Shown here in pieces: positions 26,521-34,580 of a DNA stretch of 64,000 nt. A program made the translations under genes and the position numbers. The stretch is from CBDDEC01 sp965198045 (lineage in GTDB: Bacteria > Chloroflexota > Dehalococcoidia > UBA2979). The notes under the pieces are model-generated. The model was not told the DNA's origin. It saw only the letters and a list, made by a program, of their open reading frames with translations, and ran no database searches. The stretch lies in contig CBDAOL010000006.1 of assembly GCA_965198045.1 (NCBI GenBank), positions 62,001 through 126,000 of the forward strand, in the 5' to 3' direction. Within the stretch, counting starts at the first letter, position 1, and every line of letters begins with the position of its first letter.

Positions 26521-26541
26521 AAAAACCCCGCCGAGGCGGGG
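26521..26541 (-). terminator. Attenuator terminator in the valS leader
   Basis: On the minus strand CCCCGCC and GGCGGGG form a strong stem followed directly by TTTTT. It lies 41 bases before the valS start and only 52 bases after the leader peptide stop. No other minus-strand gene lies upstream that it could serve, so it acts as a premature terminator for valS. Confidence 0.82.
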
Positions 26542-26561
26542 TGAGCGGCAGCCTTCGTCGC

Positions 26562-26580
26562 GGCCCTCTCGTGAAGGGCC
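26562..26580 (-). promoter_or_regulatory. Competing hairpin of the valS leader
   Basis: GGCCCT and AGGGCC enclose a short loop between the leader peptide stop and the attenuator. An alternative pairing of AGCGG (just after the leader stop) with CCGCT (just before the terminator) is also possible. Together these supply the alternate structures needed for ribosome-mediated attenuation. Confidence 0.55.
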
Positions 26581-26592
26581 GGCGGGCCACCG

Positions 26593-26622
26593 CTAGGGTA
26601 CTACTACGCTCATCGCTTGCAT
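26593..26622 (-). CDS. valS leader peptide MQAMSVVVP
   Basis: Nine codons, ATG CAA GCG ATG AGC GTA GTA GTA CCC then TAG. Three consecutive valine codons, all the GTA form that should be rare in such a GC-rich genome, precede the stop. A valine-starved ribosome would stall there. A promoter -10 box lies 9 bases upstream, and a strong terminator follows before valS. This is the standard design of ribosome-mediated transcription attenuation, here applied to a tRNA synthetase gene. Confidence 0.75.
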   Translation of the reverse strand: MQAMSVVVP

Positions 26623-26631
26623 CGTGCCTCG

Positions 26632-26661
26632 ATCGTAGCTGGCATCGAGGTCATGTCGCAA
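26632..26661 (-). promoter_or_regulatory. Promoter of the valS leader
   Basis: TTGCGA (26661-26656), 18 bases, TACGAT (26637-26632) on the minus strand, with the leader-peptide ATG at 26622. A 13-base copy of its -10 region (CTACGATCGAGGC read on the minus strand) occurs again at 26485-26497 just before the valS ATG and might act as a second, unattenuated promoter. Confidence 0.6.
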
Positions 26662-26768
26662 CGCGCACACCGCGGAGGGCCGCCACTCGCCCGCGCCCGG
26701 CGGCTCACCTACCCTCGGACGGCTGCGCGGCCGGCGAGGTGCGGGCGGCGCGAGCGAAAGGCGCAGCG

Positions 26769-27290
26769 ATGCAGGTGAGCGGCATCGGCTACCCGGCGAT
26801 CATTGTCGGCAACCTGCAGGAGAGCATCGAGTTCTACGAGCGACTCGGCCTGCGCGTGCTCTACAGCGAACCGAACCGCGACGACCCCGAGTCCGCCACC
26901 GTCATGCTCGGCTCCTCGGACGACACGACCCTCCTCCTCGTCGGCCCGCTTCAGGCCGGCAGCGTCAACATCGCCGAGGCCCAGCCCGGCATCGGCGCGA
27001 TGCAGTACCTGAGTTTCCACGTCACGAACGAGCAGATGGACCAGATGTTCCACGTGATGTCCGAGGCCGGTGTGGCGGGCTCTGAGGTGATCGAACGTGG
27101 CTACGAACGGCTCGTCTTCCTGCAGGACCCCAACGGCGTGCTCGTGCTGCTGATCGCCTGGTCGGTCGACCCGCCCGAGGGCGTCAGCCGCACCGCGCTC
27201 CTCGAGGCGGCCAACCGCCACCGCGAAGCCGCCGACGCACCCTTCCTCGAGGCCACGCACCTGCAGCAGGCGGCGGTGGAACTGGGTTAG
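26769..27290 (+). CDS. VOC-family (glyoxalase-like) protein
   Basis: 173 residues. VOC features: IGYPAIIVGNLQESIEFYER, LGLRVLYSEP, then QYLSFHVTNEQMDQMFHVM and RLVFLQDPNGVLVLLIAW. The last motif has Leu where many VOC enzymes have a metal-binding Glu, so it may bind rather than convert its ligand. The extended C-terminus ends HLQQAAVELG. The last 15 codons reappear as a separate remnant at 29844-29890. Convergent with the acyl-CoA dehydrogenase gene. Confidence 0.85.
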   Translation: MQVSGIGYPAIIVGNLQESIEFYERLGLRVLYSEPNRDDPESATVMLGSSDDTTLLLVGPLQAGSVNIAEAQPGIGAMQYLSFHVTNEQMDQMFHVMSEAGVAGSEVIERGYERLVFLQDPNGVLVLLIAWSVDPPEGVSRTALLEAANRHREAADAPFLEATHLQQAAVELG

Positions 27291-27321
27291 CGGCTCGCGC
27301 TCACGCCACGCTCCCGGCGGC

Positions 27322-28536
27322 CTAGCCCCAGCGTGGACGGGCGTCCAGATCGATGCCGAGCAGCGTTTTCGAGATGAACTCGCGTGTCACCGCGAAGTTC
27401 GCTGGGTGGATCTTGCCCATGCGCGCGTCGCGGAAGAGGCGTTCGAGGTCGCCACTACGTGAGACGCCGTAACCACCCGCGAGGTCGATCGCAGCGTCGA
27501 CGGCCCGGAACGCGGCGTGTGTCGCCTGGTGCTTCACGCTGACAGAGCGCCAGGCGAAGTGCCCCCAGGTATCCGGCGTCCAGTGCTCGAAGTCGGATAG
27601 CTGCGCCGTCCAATCGGCGGTATAGCTCTCGATCAGGGCCTCGGCAGAGTGCAGGTCCATCGCCAGGTCGGCCAGGACGTGCTGGAACTCGGGGTGGTGC
27701 TGGTAGCCGCCGCTCTCGATCGCCACGGAGGTCTTCGATTGCAACTGCTCGATCGCAATGTCCCGCGCGCGTTCAGCCTGGCCCAGGTAGATGGCGCCGA
27801 ACAACGGCTCGACCCAGGCGAAGAACCCGAGGGTGAAGAGGTTGAGACCCGCCGTGCCAACGGGCACGACGTAGACGATGTCCTCATCGGGCACGAACGC
27901 ACCCTCCAAGATCGTGTCGTCGCTACGGGTTGCGCGCATCCCCAGGGCGTTCCACGTTTCCTCGATCCGGTAGCCGGGCGTGTCACGCTTCATGAAGCCG
28001 TGGACGACTTTTGGTCCGTCAGGATCGGTATTGTCCTGCGCATGGAAGCCGAGGCGGGTCCAGACCGGCGTCAGGCTACCGAAGCTCTTGTGCCCTGTGA
28101 TCCGGTATCCACCCTCGACGCGCTCGGCTGTCGACGACGAGTAGAAGAGCGGCAGGTCGTTACCTCGCTCGCCGTGGCCCGCGCCAAACACTCCGCCGTC
28201 CGCGGCCTCCTCCAGGACGAATTGCAGAGTCGTATCGCCAGTCCGATAGAGGTCGGCAGCGGTGCCCGTCCAGTACAGGTGCATGTTCGTGGCCAGGGCC
28301 GTCGCCGGTGCGTAGTAGGCCAGGCGACGCTGTTCGCGAGCAGCCCGCGGCAGGTCCGCGCCGAAACCGCCAAACTCCTCAGGCACGGTGAGCTTGAAGT
28401 AGCCGGCGGCCTGCAGTTCGTCAAAGTCCTCATGAAAGAACTTGTTGTCGCGGTCGTAGTCCGCGGCGCCATGCCAGAAGCGCTCCAGCATCTCATCGCT
28501 CAGCACAGAGTTGGTGCTCATAGTCGCGGTCGCCAT
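27322..28536 (-). CDS. Acyl-CoA dehydrogenase family protein
   Basis: 404 residues. N-terminal helical domain with FKLTVPEEFGGFGAD, middle beta domain with GYRITGHKSFGSLTPVW and a substrate-region loop, and C-terminal helices with DLAGGYGVSRSGDLERLFRD. The family dehydrogenates acyl-CoA using FAD; this subgroup also includes flavin-dependent monooxygenase-like members, so the substrate is open. The ATG at 28536 has GAGGGAG upstream. It is expressed from a divergent promoter shared with a DNA-binding protein that is probably its regulator. Confidence 0.88.
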   Translation of the reverse strand: MATATMSTNSVLSDEMLERFWHGAADYDRDNKFFHEDFDELQAAGYFKLTVPEEFGGFGADLPRAAREQRRLAYYAPATALATNMHLYWTGTAADLYRTGDTTLQFVLEEAADGGVFGAGHGERGNDLPLFYSSSTAERVEGGYRITGHKSFGSLTPVWTRLGFHAQDNTDPDGPKVVHGFMKRDTPGYRIEETWNALGMRATRSDDTILEGAFVPDEDIVYVVPVGTAGLNLFTLGFFAWVEPLFGAIYLGQAERARDIAIEQLQSKTSVAIESGGYQHHPEFQHVLADLAMDLHSAEALIESYTADWTAQLSDFEHWTPDTWGHFAWRSVSVKHQATHAAFRAVDAAIDLAGGYGVSRSGDLERLFRDARMGKIHPANFAVTREFISKTLLGIDLDARPRWG

Positions 28537-28585
28537 CAATCTCCCTCTCACGGGACTCAGCATTCGCTGCACAACGTTAGACGCC

Positions 28586-28614
28586 CTTATACGCAAGACG
28601 TCGTTCATCGTCAA
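28586..28614 (-). promoter_or_regulatory. Promoter of the acyl-CoA dehydrogenase gene
   Basis: TTGACG (28614-28609), 17 bases, TATAAG (28591-28586) on the minus strand. It leaves a leader of about 45 bases and lies in the gap to the divergent regulator gene. Confidence 0.7.
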
Positions 28615-28663
28615 GCGTTGCGCTGTCTAGCATTGCTTAACGCAGTGTGAGAGACTACGGGCT

Positions 28664-29371
28664 ATGAGTGATGAGCGAGGCCCGCTCGACCGGGACCTTG
28701 GCGCTCCGGACGATTCTTTCAGCCTCGACGCGCAGTCGGGTGGTTTCCTGGCGCGTCTGGCGGTCGCGAACAGGGAACTAGGAGTCGACCTCGGACTGCA
28801 CCCCGAGACGGAGGGGCTCGAGCGCTCGCTCCACGTCGACTCGCTGTTCGTGGCGTTCCTGCGAACGATGGCGCGCTTCGGGGTGTTCTCATTCGGGCCG
28901 ATCACCTTGTACGTGCCAACAGTCGAAGCGGCGCTCGATATCACGGAGGCGCCGCAGCCTGTGACCACGAAGAACTTCGTGCGGCTCACTGAGATCATGC
29001 GCGAGGAGCAGGCCCGCGTGGGCGACTCGCGCATCACTGAGCTGCACGCGCTGCTGGCCTTCATGAAGATTGGCGTCGGCCTACCCGCGCGGGTGTTCGG
29101 CGAACTCGGCGTTTCACCGCGCCAGGTCGAGGAGTACGCGCTCAACGGTGCAGCCGCGACAGAGGGTCTTGAGCAGTTGTATTCGCCGGAAGACGCGGCC
29201 AGATACCTGGGCATTCACGTACAGACTGTGCGCTCATGGATTCGTTCGGGACGGCTCAAGGCGAGCCGTCTCACGGGGCAGCGAGCACTGCGCATCAAGG
29301 CATCTGACCTCGCCACCGTCCTCGAACCGGTCAAACCCGAGGGCGCGACGTCGGCCCACGCGGACCTGTGA
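28664..29371 (+). CDS. DNA-binding protein with a Clp-N-like domain and an excisionase-type helix-turn-helix
   Basis: 235 residues. The middle part (about 105-150) resembles a Clp N-terminal repeat: LTEIMREEQARVGDSRITEL, then ALLAFMKIGVGLPARVFGEL. The C-terminal part (about 168-212) is a MerR/excisionase-type helix-turn-helix: YSPEDAARYLGIHVQTVRSW and IRSGRLKASRLTGQRALRI. A ligand- or peptide-binding Clp-N module fused to a DNA-binding module is unusual. It is divergent from the acyl-CoA dehydrogenase, so it may regulate that gene. The Clp-N call is moderate. Confidence 0.72.
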   Translation: MSDERGPLDRDLGAPDDSFSLDAQSGGFLARLAVANRELGVDLGLHPETEGLERSLHVDSLFVAFLRTMARFGVFSFGPITLYVPTVEAALDITEAPQPVTTKNFVRLTEIMREEQARVGDSRITELHALLAFMKIGVGLPARVFGELGVSPRQVEEYALNGAAATEGLEQLYSPEDAARYLGIHVQTVRSWIRSGRLKASRLTGQRALRIKASDLATVLEPVKPEGATSAHADL

Positions 29372-29413
29372 TTTCGGGAGTGCTGCTCAACAGGCAGCTA
29401 GAGAGGCGGGGCC

Positions 29414-29767
29414 ATGCCCCTGTTTCTGATTGAGCGTGACTGCAGCGGCTGGGACGATGCTGAACTCGACGCGAGCAGCATCCGCGCCCAGATCTGTGCC
29501 GGCTGGTACGACGGGATGAGCTGGATCCGGTCCTACTACGACGACAGTACGCAGCAGTCGTACTGCCTCTGCGAGGCCGCGAGTAAAGAGGACATCGAAT
29601 GCCACGCTCGCTTTGCCGGCCTGCCCTGCGGCGACATCAGCGCGGTGCGGATCCTCGAGCCTCAAGACCTCGACGGCGTCCCCGACGGTGAGCTTGACGA
29701 GCAAACACGCCGAGTCGGCCCACCTCCGCCGGACGTGTCCGCGCGCCTGGCCTCGGCGGCACGCTAG
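29414..29767 (+). CDS. DUF4242 / nickel-binding SCO4226-like protein
   Basis: 117 residues. The small ferredoxin-like fold of this family is suggested by MPLFLIERDCSGWDDAEL, GMSWIRSYYDDSTQQSYCLC, ASKEDIECHARFAGLPCG and the following AVRILEP. Some family members bind nickel. The C-terminal ~25 residues are a Pro-rich tail. It lies 42 bases after the helix-turn-helix gene on the same strand and may be co-transcribed. Confidence 0.75.
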   Translation: MPLFLIERDCSGWDDAELDASSIRAQICAGWYDGMSWIRSYYDDSTQQSYCLCEAASKEDIECHARFAGLPCGDISAVRILEPQDLDGVPDGELDEQTRRVGPPPPDVSARLASAAR

Positions 29768-29776
29768 CGTCGAGGT

Positions 29777-29890
29777 CTAGCCCCGCGGCAGTCCCAGCCC
29801 GCGCTGGGCGATGATGTTGCGTTGCACCTCGGCGGTGCCGGCGTCCTCGAGGCCGCGCACCTGCAACAGGCGGCGGTGGAGCTGGGCTAG
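29777..29890. pseudogene. Composite of two gene-tail remnants (acyl-CoA dehydrogenase and VOC)
   Basis: Read leftward, 29842-29777 encodes AGTAEVQRNIIAQRGLGLPR G and a stop, matching the C-terminus of the intact acyl-CoA dehydrogenase at 31231. Read rightward, 29844-29890 encodes LEAAHLQQAAVELG and a stop, matching the end of the VOC gene at 27290. The two tails abut with their missing bodies pointing towards each other, as if a divergent gene pair lost everything but its two ends. Confidence 0.75.
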
Positions 29891-29898
29891 GGTGCGCG

Positions 29899-31158
29899 CT
29901 AGCGGTCGGGGAGGATCGGCGCTCGCGGCTCGCCACGTACGGGCTCTGGCGTGGGCATCGGCGGTGGACCGCCGCGCAGGGGCACATCGGCGCGGCGGCC
30001 AATGGCGACAAACCGTCCATCGGACGAGAGTGCTCCGAGGTGCGGCAGGGCCCATAGGTATTCAAACGTATGGAGGTCGATTGCGGTCTCCGCCAGCGTG
30101 CCGGTGAGAAACGTGCCGATCCCGGTATAGAGAACGTTGTTGCGAATCTGACTGGGCGAGCCTGCACCGACGAGGGCGATCACCTCTCCGGTGGAGCTCG
30201 CATAGACAAGCGTGCGCTCACCAGTGCCGGATGCTTGCCAGGCGATCATCAGATCGGGACCGTCTGCACCCACCGTAATGCCGAGCGGATCAAACGTGGT
30301 CCCAAGATGGCGGACGGTGAGCGTACCTACGCCGAAGAGGTAGAGCTCCGAGAGCCCGACGCCCCTGCTTTCGATGACGAGCACCTCGTCCCCAGTAACG
30401 GGGAGGGCCACCGCCGAGCGAAAGCCAAAGGCCACACGCTCAGAGGCAGGGACTACGAGGGCCGTTTGCCTGAATTCACCCCCCCGGAGGCTGATCTCTG
30501 ACTGCACGGAGTAGCCGAACATCGACGCGAATCGCCGACGGATCGGCTCGCCGTCCAACGCAGCCAGACTTCCCCCATCATCGGCCAAGCGTTCCTCGCC
30601 GGTGTCGACATCGATGTCGAAGAATCCCGTCTCCGCGGCGCGCTCAACGGTCAGCACCTCGTCCCTGAACAGCGCGAGGCTCCCGACCCCAAACTCGCGT
30701 AGCTCCAGCGTTTCGAGGTTCAGCATCCGGACGCTGCCCTCGAAGCCGCTGTCCGTTGCAGGCGAAGCGGTGTGGTCTCCGAGCCAAACGAGGCGGTTGG
30801 ACACGCTCGCGCCGCCGAGGGGATCGCCGACGAACTCATCGCCGAATCGCGGCAATACGCCTGCGCCAAGCTCCCGAATCACAGCGCCGGTCGCGGCGTC
30901 GAGGAGCAGCAGTTGGTCCGGTTCGGCGACGAGGGGGTCCGGCAGCGCTCCGAGTGCAACGGTGCGGCCAGGTTCGATGTAGGGGAGCTGCGGATCGAGG
31001 TCGACCCATTCGACCGGCCCCGAGTACGGCGATAGCTCTGCGGCCGCAGGGGCTGGGGGCGTCGCGTCAGAACCGCCGCGGCAGGCGACGGCAACGGCAA
31101 CGCTCACCAAGAGAGCGGTGACGACAACGATGGAACGGACCCGGACCACCCCTTGCAT
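29899..31158 (-). CDS. Secreted lipoprotein with beta-propeller-like repeats
   Basis: 419 residues. A signal peptide ends in the lipobox VAVAC (about 22-26), so the mature protein should be lipid-anchored outside the membrane. The body alternates short strands with repeats such as LLLDAATGAVIRELG, RMLNLETLELREFG and DIDVDTGEERLAD, which is typical of a WD/PQQ-like propeller. The C-terminus is Pro-rich and probably disordered. Function unknown. Convergent with the tail remnants, and downstream on the same strand as an acyl-CoA dehydrogenase gene. Confidence 0.75.
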   Translation of the reverse strand: MQGVVRVRSIVVVTALLVSVAVAVACRGGSDATPPAPAAAELSPYSGPVEWVDLDPQLPYIEPGRTVALGALPDPLVAEPDQLLLLDAATGAVIRELGAGVLPRFGDEFVGDPLGGASVSNRLVWLGDHTASPATDSGFEGSVRMLNLETLELREFGVGSLALFRDEVLTVERAAETGFFDIDVDTGEERLADDGGSLAALDGEPIRRRFASMFGYSVQSEISLRGGEFRQTALVVPASERVAFGFRSAVALPVTGDEVLVIESRGVGLSELYLFGVGTLTVRHLGTTFDPLGITVGADGPDLMIAWQASGTGERTLVYASSTGEVIALVGAGSPSQIRNNVLYTGIGTFLTGTLAETAIDLHTFEYLWALPHLGALSSDGRFVAIGRRADVPLRGGPPPMPTPEPVRGEPRAPILPDR

Positions 31159-31230
31159 CGTCGTTCATTCTAGCGCCGGCCGAGATTCACCTTCTCCGCT
31201 GGCGCGCCACCGACCGCGGGTCGCCTCGGT

Positions 31231-32406
31231 CTACCCCCGCGGCAGTCCCAACCCGCGCTGGGCGATGATGTTGCGCTGCACCTCGGAGGTGCCGGCGGCG
31301 ATCGTCGAGCTGACCGCGCCGAGGTAGAGGCGGCTGAACGCGCCGCCGAGTTTGGCGTACGGCGAGCCGGGCGAGAGCTGTGCGGACTGGCCGAGCAGGT
31401 GCATGCCGGTGCCGGCGATGCGCTGGGTCAGCTCCGAGCCGTAGAGCTTGGACACCGAAGCCTCGTGGTTCGGGATCACGCCTTCGGCCTGCATGTGCGG
31501 GATGCGGTAGGCGATGTTGAAGCCGACCTGCAGCTCGATCCAGCGGTCTGCCAGCTCGTAGCGCGTGGTCGGCGACTGGTCGATCAGCGACTCCTCGTCC
31601 TTCGCCGCGTCGACGAGGCGTTCGAGGTTGCGCTTGCCGCCGGCGTAGGCGCCGACGCCGGAGCGCTCGAAGTCGAGCGCGGTGGCGACCTGGTACCAGC
31701 CGCGGTTCTCGACGCCGACCAAGTTGTCGGCCGGGATGCGGGCATCCTCGAAGAAGACCTCGTTGAAGTTGTGCTCGTTGCTCATGTTGACGAGCGGCCG
31801 CACCTCGACGCCGGGGGTGTCCATCGGGATCACGAAGGTGGAGATCCCACGGTGCTTCGGCGCGTCGGGGTCGGTGCGGGCGGCGAGCCAGCCCATGTTG
31901 GCGGTGTGGCCACCGCTGGTCCAGATCTTGGAGCCGTTGATCACGTACTCGTCGCCGTCGCGCACGGCGCGGGTCTGCAGCGCAGCGAGGTCGCTGCCGG
32001 CGCCGGGCTCGGAGTAGAGGGTGCACCAGATGTCCTCGCCGCTGGTGATGCGGCTGATGTAGCGCTCCTTCTGGTCGTTCGTGCCGTAGAGCATGACGGC
32101 CGGGCCGACCCAGGCGACGCCCATGCCGCCACCGCCGGGCATCGAGGCGTATGAGGTCTCCTCATTGTAGATCATCTGCTGCATGTGGGTGGCGTCGAGG
32201 CCGCCATGCTCCTCCGGCCAGGCCATGGCGAGCCACTTGCGGTCAGCCAGCGCGCTGGTCACGGCGCGCGCGAGGTCGGAGCGCTCCGATCCATCGACAT
32301 CGCCGACGAAGCTGCGGTCGCCATAGCCCTCGGGCAGCTGCTCATCGAGGAAGGCGCGGATCTCGCTGCGGAACGCCTCTTCATCGGGCGTGAAGGTGAA
32401 GTCCAT
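31231..32406 (-). CDS. Acyl-CoA dehydrogenase
   Basis: 391 residues, the full family length. Motifs: MDFTFTPDEEAFRSEIRAFL, WPEEHGGLDATHMQ, CTLYSEPGAGSDLAALQTRA (FAD- and substrate-binding loop), GSKIWTSGGHTANMGW, and the C-terminal AAGTSEVQRNIIAQRGLGLP, which usually contacts FAD across the dimer. It oxidises an acyl-CoA to the enoyl-CoA and passes electrons to ETF. The ATG at 32406 has AGGAGG upstream. Its 3' end is duplicated at 29777-29842. Confidence 0.93.
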   Translation of the reverse strand: MDFTFTPDEEAFRSEIRAFLDEQLPEGYGDRSFVGDVDGSERSDLARAVTSALADRKWLAMAWPEEHGGLDATHMQQMIYNEETSYASMPGGGGMGVAWVGPAVMLYGTNDQKERYISRITSGEDIWCTLYSEPGAGSDLAALQTRAVRDGDEYVINGSKIWTSGGHTANMGWLAARTDPDAPKHRGISTFVIPMDTPGVEVRPLVNMSNEHNFNEVFFEDARIPADNLVGVENRGWYQVATALDFERSGVGAYAGGKRNLERLVDAAKDEESLIDQSPTTRYELADRWIELQVGFNIAYRIPHMQAEGVIPNHEASVSKLYGSELTQRIAGTGMHLLGQSAQLSPGSPYAKLGGAFSRLYLGAVSSTIAAGTSEVQRNIIAQRGLGLPRG

Positions 32407-32560
32407 GGTCGGGAACCTCCTGGAGGTGCCGGATCGCGGCGCGGTCGGCTCTCGCGCGCTCGTACGAATGCAGCCCTCGGGGTTGGAGTGTAGCAGCGGG
32501 GTGTTGGGGGAGGTGGGGGCGAGCCGTATAGGATGCGCGCCGCAAGACTGGAGCACGCGG

Positions 32561-32945
32561 ATGGCAGCCACACCGAGCGAAGCGATTCAAGCCGTGATGG
32601 GGACCGGTTTCCAATGGGACGCTGAAGTACGGAGGAGCTCAGAAGGCAGCTCGTCGCCACCGCCACCTATCCGCTTCTCCAGGGCATGCCGGACGGGACA
32701 AAAGAGTGGCGCACGCTCGACGAAGACATCGAGGACACCCTGCGTGCGTCGACAGGAGTAGAGCGGCTTGACCTCCTCTCGGAGATGTGGTCGTGGAGAC
32801 CGATGAGCTGGCCGTTTTCTTGCTGCGCCTAGAAAGCATCGGCGAGGGCGGCGCGTCGATCGGCCGACATCAGGTGCTTTGGTGCGTTGCTCGCGATGGA
32901 GACGAGTGGAAGCTCTCCTGGCGTCAGTGGGTCGGCCCCGCCTAA
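32561..32945 (+). pseudogene. NTF2-like/DUF4440-type gene with two frameshifts
   Basis: An ATG at 32561 opens MAATPSEAIQAVMGTGFQWD. The frame then shifts near 32630 and reads ELRRQLVATATYPLLQGMPD through to LDLLSEMW. A second shift near 32790 gives ETDELAVFLLRLESIGEGGA and then VARDGDEWKLSWRQWVG to a TAA at 32945. Joined, the pieces make a domain of about 125 residues that ends like NTF2-like proteins. Either it is decayed or the sequence contains errors. Confidence 0.65.
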
Positions 32946-32955
32946 ACCACCGCAC

Positions 32956-33372
32956 CTAGCGAGGCGCCAGGACCGCCTGTGTTTGCGTGACCCGAGCGGC
33001 GAGTTTGCCGTCTTCGCGGGTGATGTCGGTGACGATGACGATGGTGGTGCGGCCGGCGTGAAGCGTCGTCGCGGTGAGCGTGAGCGCGCCGCCGAGGACC
33101 GGGCGCAGGAAGTTCGTCTTCGACTCCATGGTGGTGGTGCCGTGGCCGGGCGGAAGGTGCTCGCGGGCGCAGATCGCGCCGACGCCGTCGGCGATCGCCA
33201 TCAGGTAGCCGCCGTGGAGGACGCTGCCGCCGGTGCAGCGGTCCTCGGCCCAGTCGGCGTGCGCGGTGACGATGCCGTCCTGTCTTGAGATGTCGCGCAG
33301 ACCGAGCGCGACGGCGAACGGGCCCGACATCGTCGCGCTCAACTTCTCGCGGCCGCTCGTGCTGTCTGCCAT
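32956..33372 (-). CDS. PaaI-like hot-dog thioesterase
   Basis: 138 residues, single hot-dog domain of the 4HBT/PaaI type. The catalytic region is GGSVLHGGYLMAIADGVGAI with the HGG motif, followed by TMESKTNFLRPVLGG. It hydrolyses an acyl- or aryl-CoA. The acyl-CoA dehydrogenase upstream on the same strand suggests work on related CoA esters. Confidence 0.88.
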   Translation of the reverse strand: MADSTSGREKLSATMSGPFAVALGLRDISRQDGIVTAHADWAEDRCTGGSVLHGGYLMAIADGVGAICAREHLPPGHGTTTMESKTNFLRPVLGGALTLTATTLHAGRTTIVIVTDITREDGKLAARVTQTQAVLAPR

Positions 33373-33570
33373 CGTGCGTCTCCCTCGGGTGGCGGCGCCT
33401 CGACGGGTCGCGGGCGTCGAGGCGGGATGCTAACGCCCCCATGCGATTGGCGTGCGCTTGGCGTGCGATCAGTGCTCGCTCGGGGCGGTCGATGGCGGCC
33501 GCGGGGAGGATCGTCGGGCGCGCCGATGTTAGGATTCGCTCCCAAGGGCGTTTGGCGGGGGCACGGTCCG

Positions 33571-34533
33571 ATGGCGCGAGGACCACAGGCGTTCCAGGAG
33601 ATGGCCGTCTTCAGCGGCAACGCCCATCGCGGGCTGGCCGAGGCCGTCTGCCACCACCTCGAGATGCCGCTCGGCGAGGCCGATGTCTTCCAGTTCGCGA
33701 ACGAGGAGGTCTTCGTCGGCTTCCTCGACAACATCCGCGAACGCGACGTCTTCGTCATCCAACCCGTCGTCTCGCCGGTGAACACACGGCTCATGGAGCT
33801 GTTCGTGATGATCGACGCCGCGAAGCGCGCCTCGGCGGGGCGCATCACCGCGGTCATTCCGTACTACGCCTACGGCCGTTCCGACAAGAAGGACCAGCCG
33901 CGCGTGCCGATCACGGCGCGCATGATCGCCAACTTCCTCGAGGTCTCAGGTGCGGACCGCGTGCTGACGATCGACATGCACGCAGGACAGATCCAGGGCT
34001 TCTTCAACATCCCCGTCGACGAGCTGACCGCGTTCACGCTGATCGCTGAGCACTACCGTGCGCAAAACTTCGCGAACCCGGTCGTGGTGGCCCCGGACGT
34101 CGGCAACGCGAAGATGGTGCGCGGCATCGCCACCCGCCTGGACGCCGAAATCGCGATCGTGGACAAGCGCCGCACCGGCAACGACGACCAGGCGGAGGCG
34201 CTGACGATCATCGGCGACGTCGAGGGCCGCGACGCGATGGTCGTGGACGACGAGATCCTGACCGGTGGCACGATCCAGAGCTCCGTCAGGATCCTGCGCG
34301 AACGCGGCGCTGCCTCGGTGCACGTCGCGTGCGTCCACCCCGTCTTCGCCGCTCGCGCCTTCGAACGCCTCGACAACAGCGAGATCGACTCGCTGGCGTT
34401 CACGGACACGCTTCCCCTCGTGCACGGCGAGTTCAAGCAGGTGGAAACGCACGTGCTCTCGGTCGCCTCGCTCCTCGGCGACGCGATCCACCGCATCCAC
34501 ACCGGCGGGTCGGTGGGAGCGTTGTTCCAGTAG
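33571..34533 (+). CDS. prs: Ribose-phosphate pyrophosphokinase
   Basis: 320 residues, full length for PRPP synthase, which makes PRPP from ribose 5-phosphate and ATP for nucleotide, His and Trp synthesis. Motifs: FANEEVFVGFLDNIRERDVF, YYAYGRSDKKDQPRVPITAR, LTIDMHAGQIQGFFNIPVD, DKRR, and the PRPP loop VVDDEILTGGTI. The ATG at 33571 is chosen because the protein then starts just before AVFSGNAHRGLA as in relatives. Longer in-frame readings to 33427 look non-coding. Confidence 0.95.
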   Translation: MARGPQAFQEMAVFSGNAHRGLAEAVCHHLEMPLGEADVFQFANEEVFVGFLDNIRERDVFVIQPVVSPVNTRLMELFVMIDAAKRASAGRITAVIPYYAYGRSDKKDQPRVPITARMIANFLEVSGADRVLTIDMHAGQIQGFFNIPVDELTAFTLIAEHYRAQNFANPVVVAPDVGNAKMVRGIATRLDAEIAIVDKRRTGNDDQAEALTIIGDVEGRDAMVVDDEILTGGTIQSSVRILRERGAASVHVACVHPVFAARAFERLDNSEIDSLAFTDTLPLVHGEFKQVETHVLSVASLLGDAIHRIHTGGSVGALFQ

Positions 34534-34580
34534 ACGGGTCCAGCATTCGTAATCGTCGACGCCAGCCGAAGTTTCCAGAG

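Noticed and set aside
26521..26640. T-box riboswitch for valS
   Set aside because: AGCGGTGGCCCGCC has some likeness to a T-box sequence, but its UGGC would pair with a G73 tRNA end rather than the A73 expected for tRNA-Val, and no stem I with a specifier loop is visible. The Val-Val-Val leader peptide explains the attenuator better.
25341..26768. Long plus-strand frame antisense to valS
   Set aside because: Arg/His/Asp-rich composition typical of a shadow frame. Only the part from 26769 on is a real gene.
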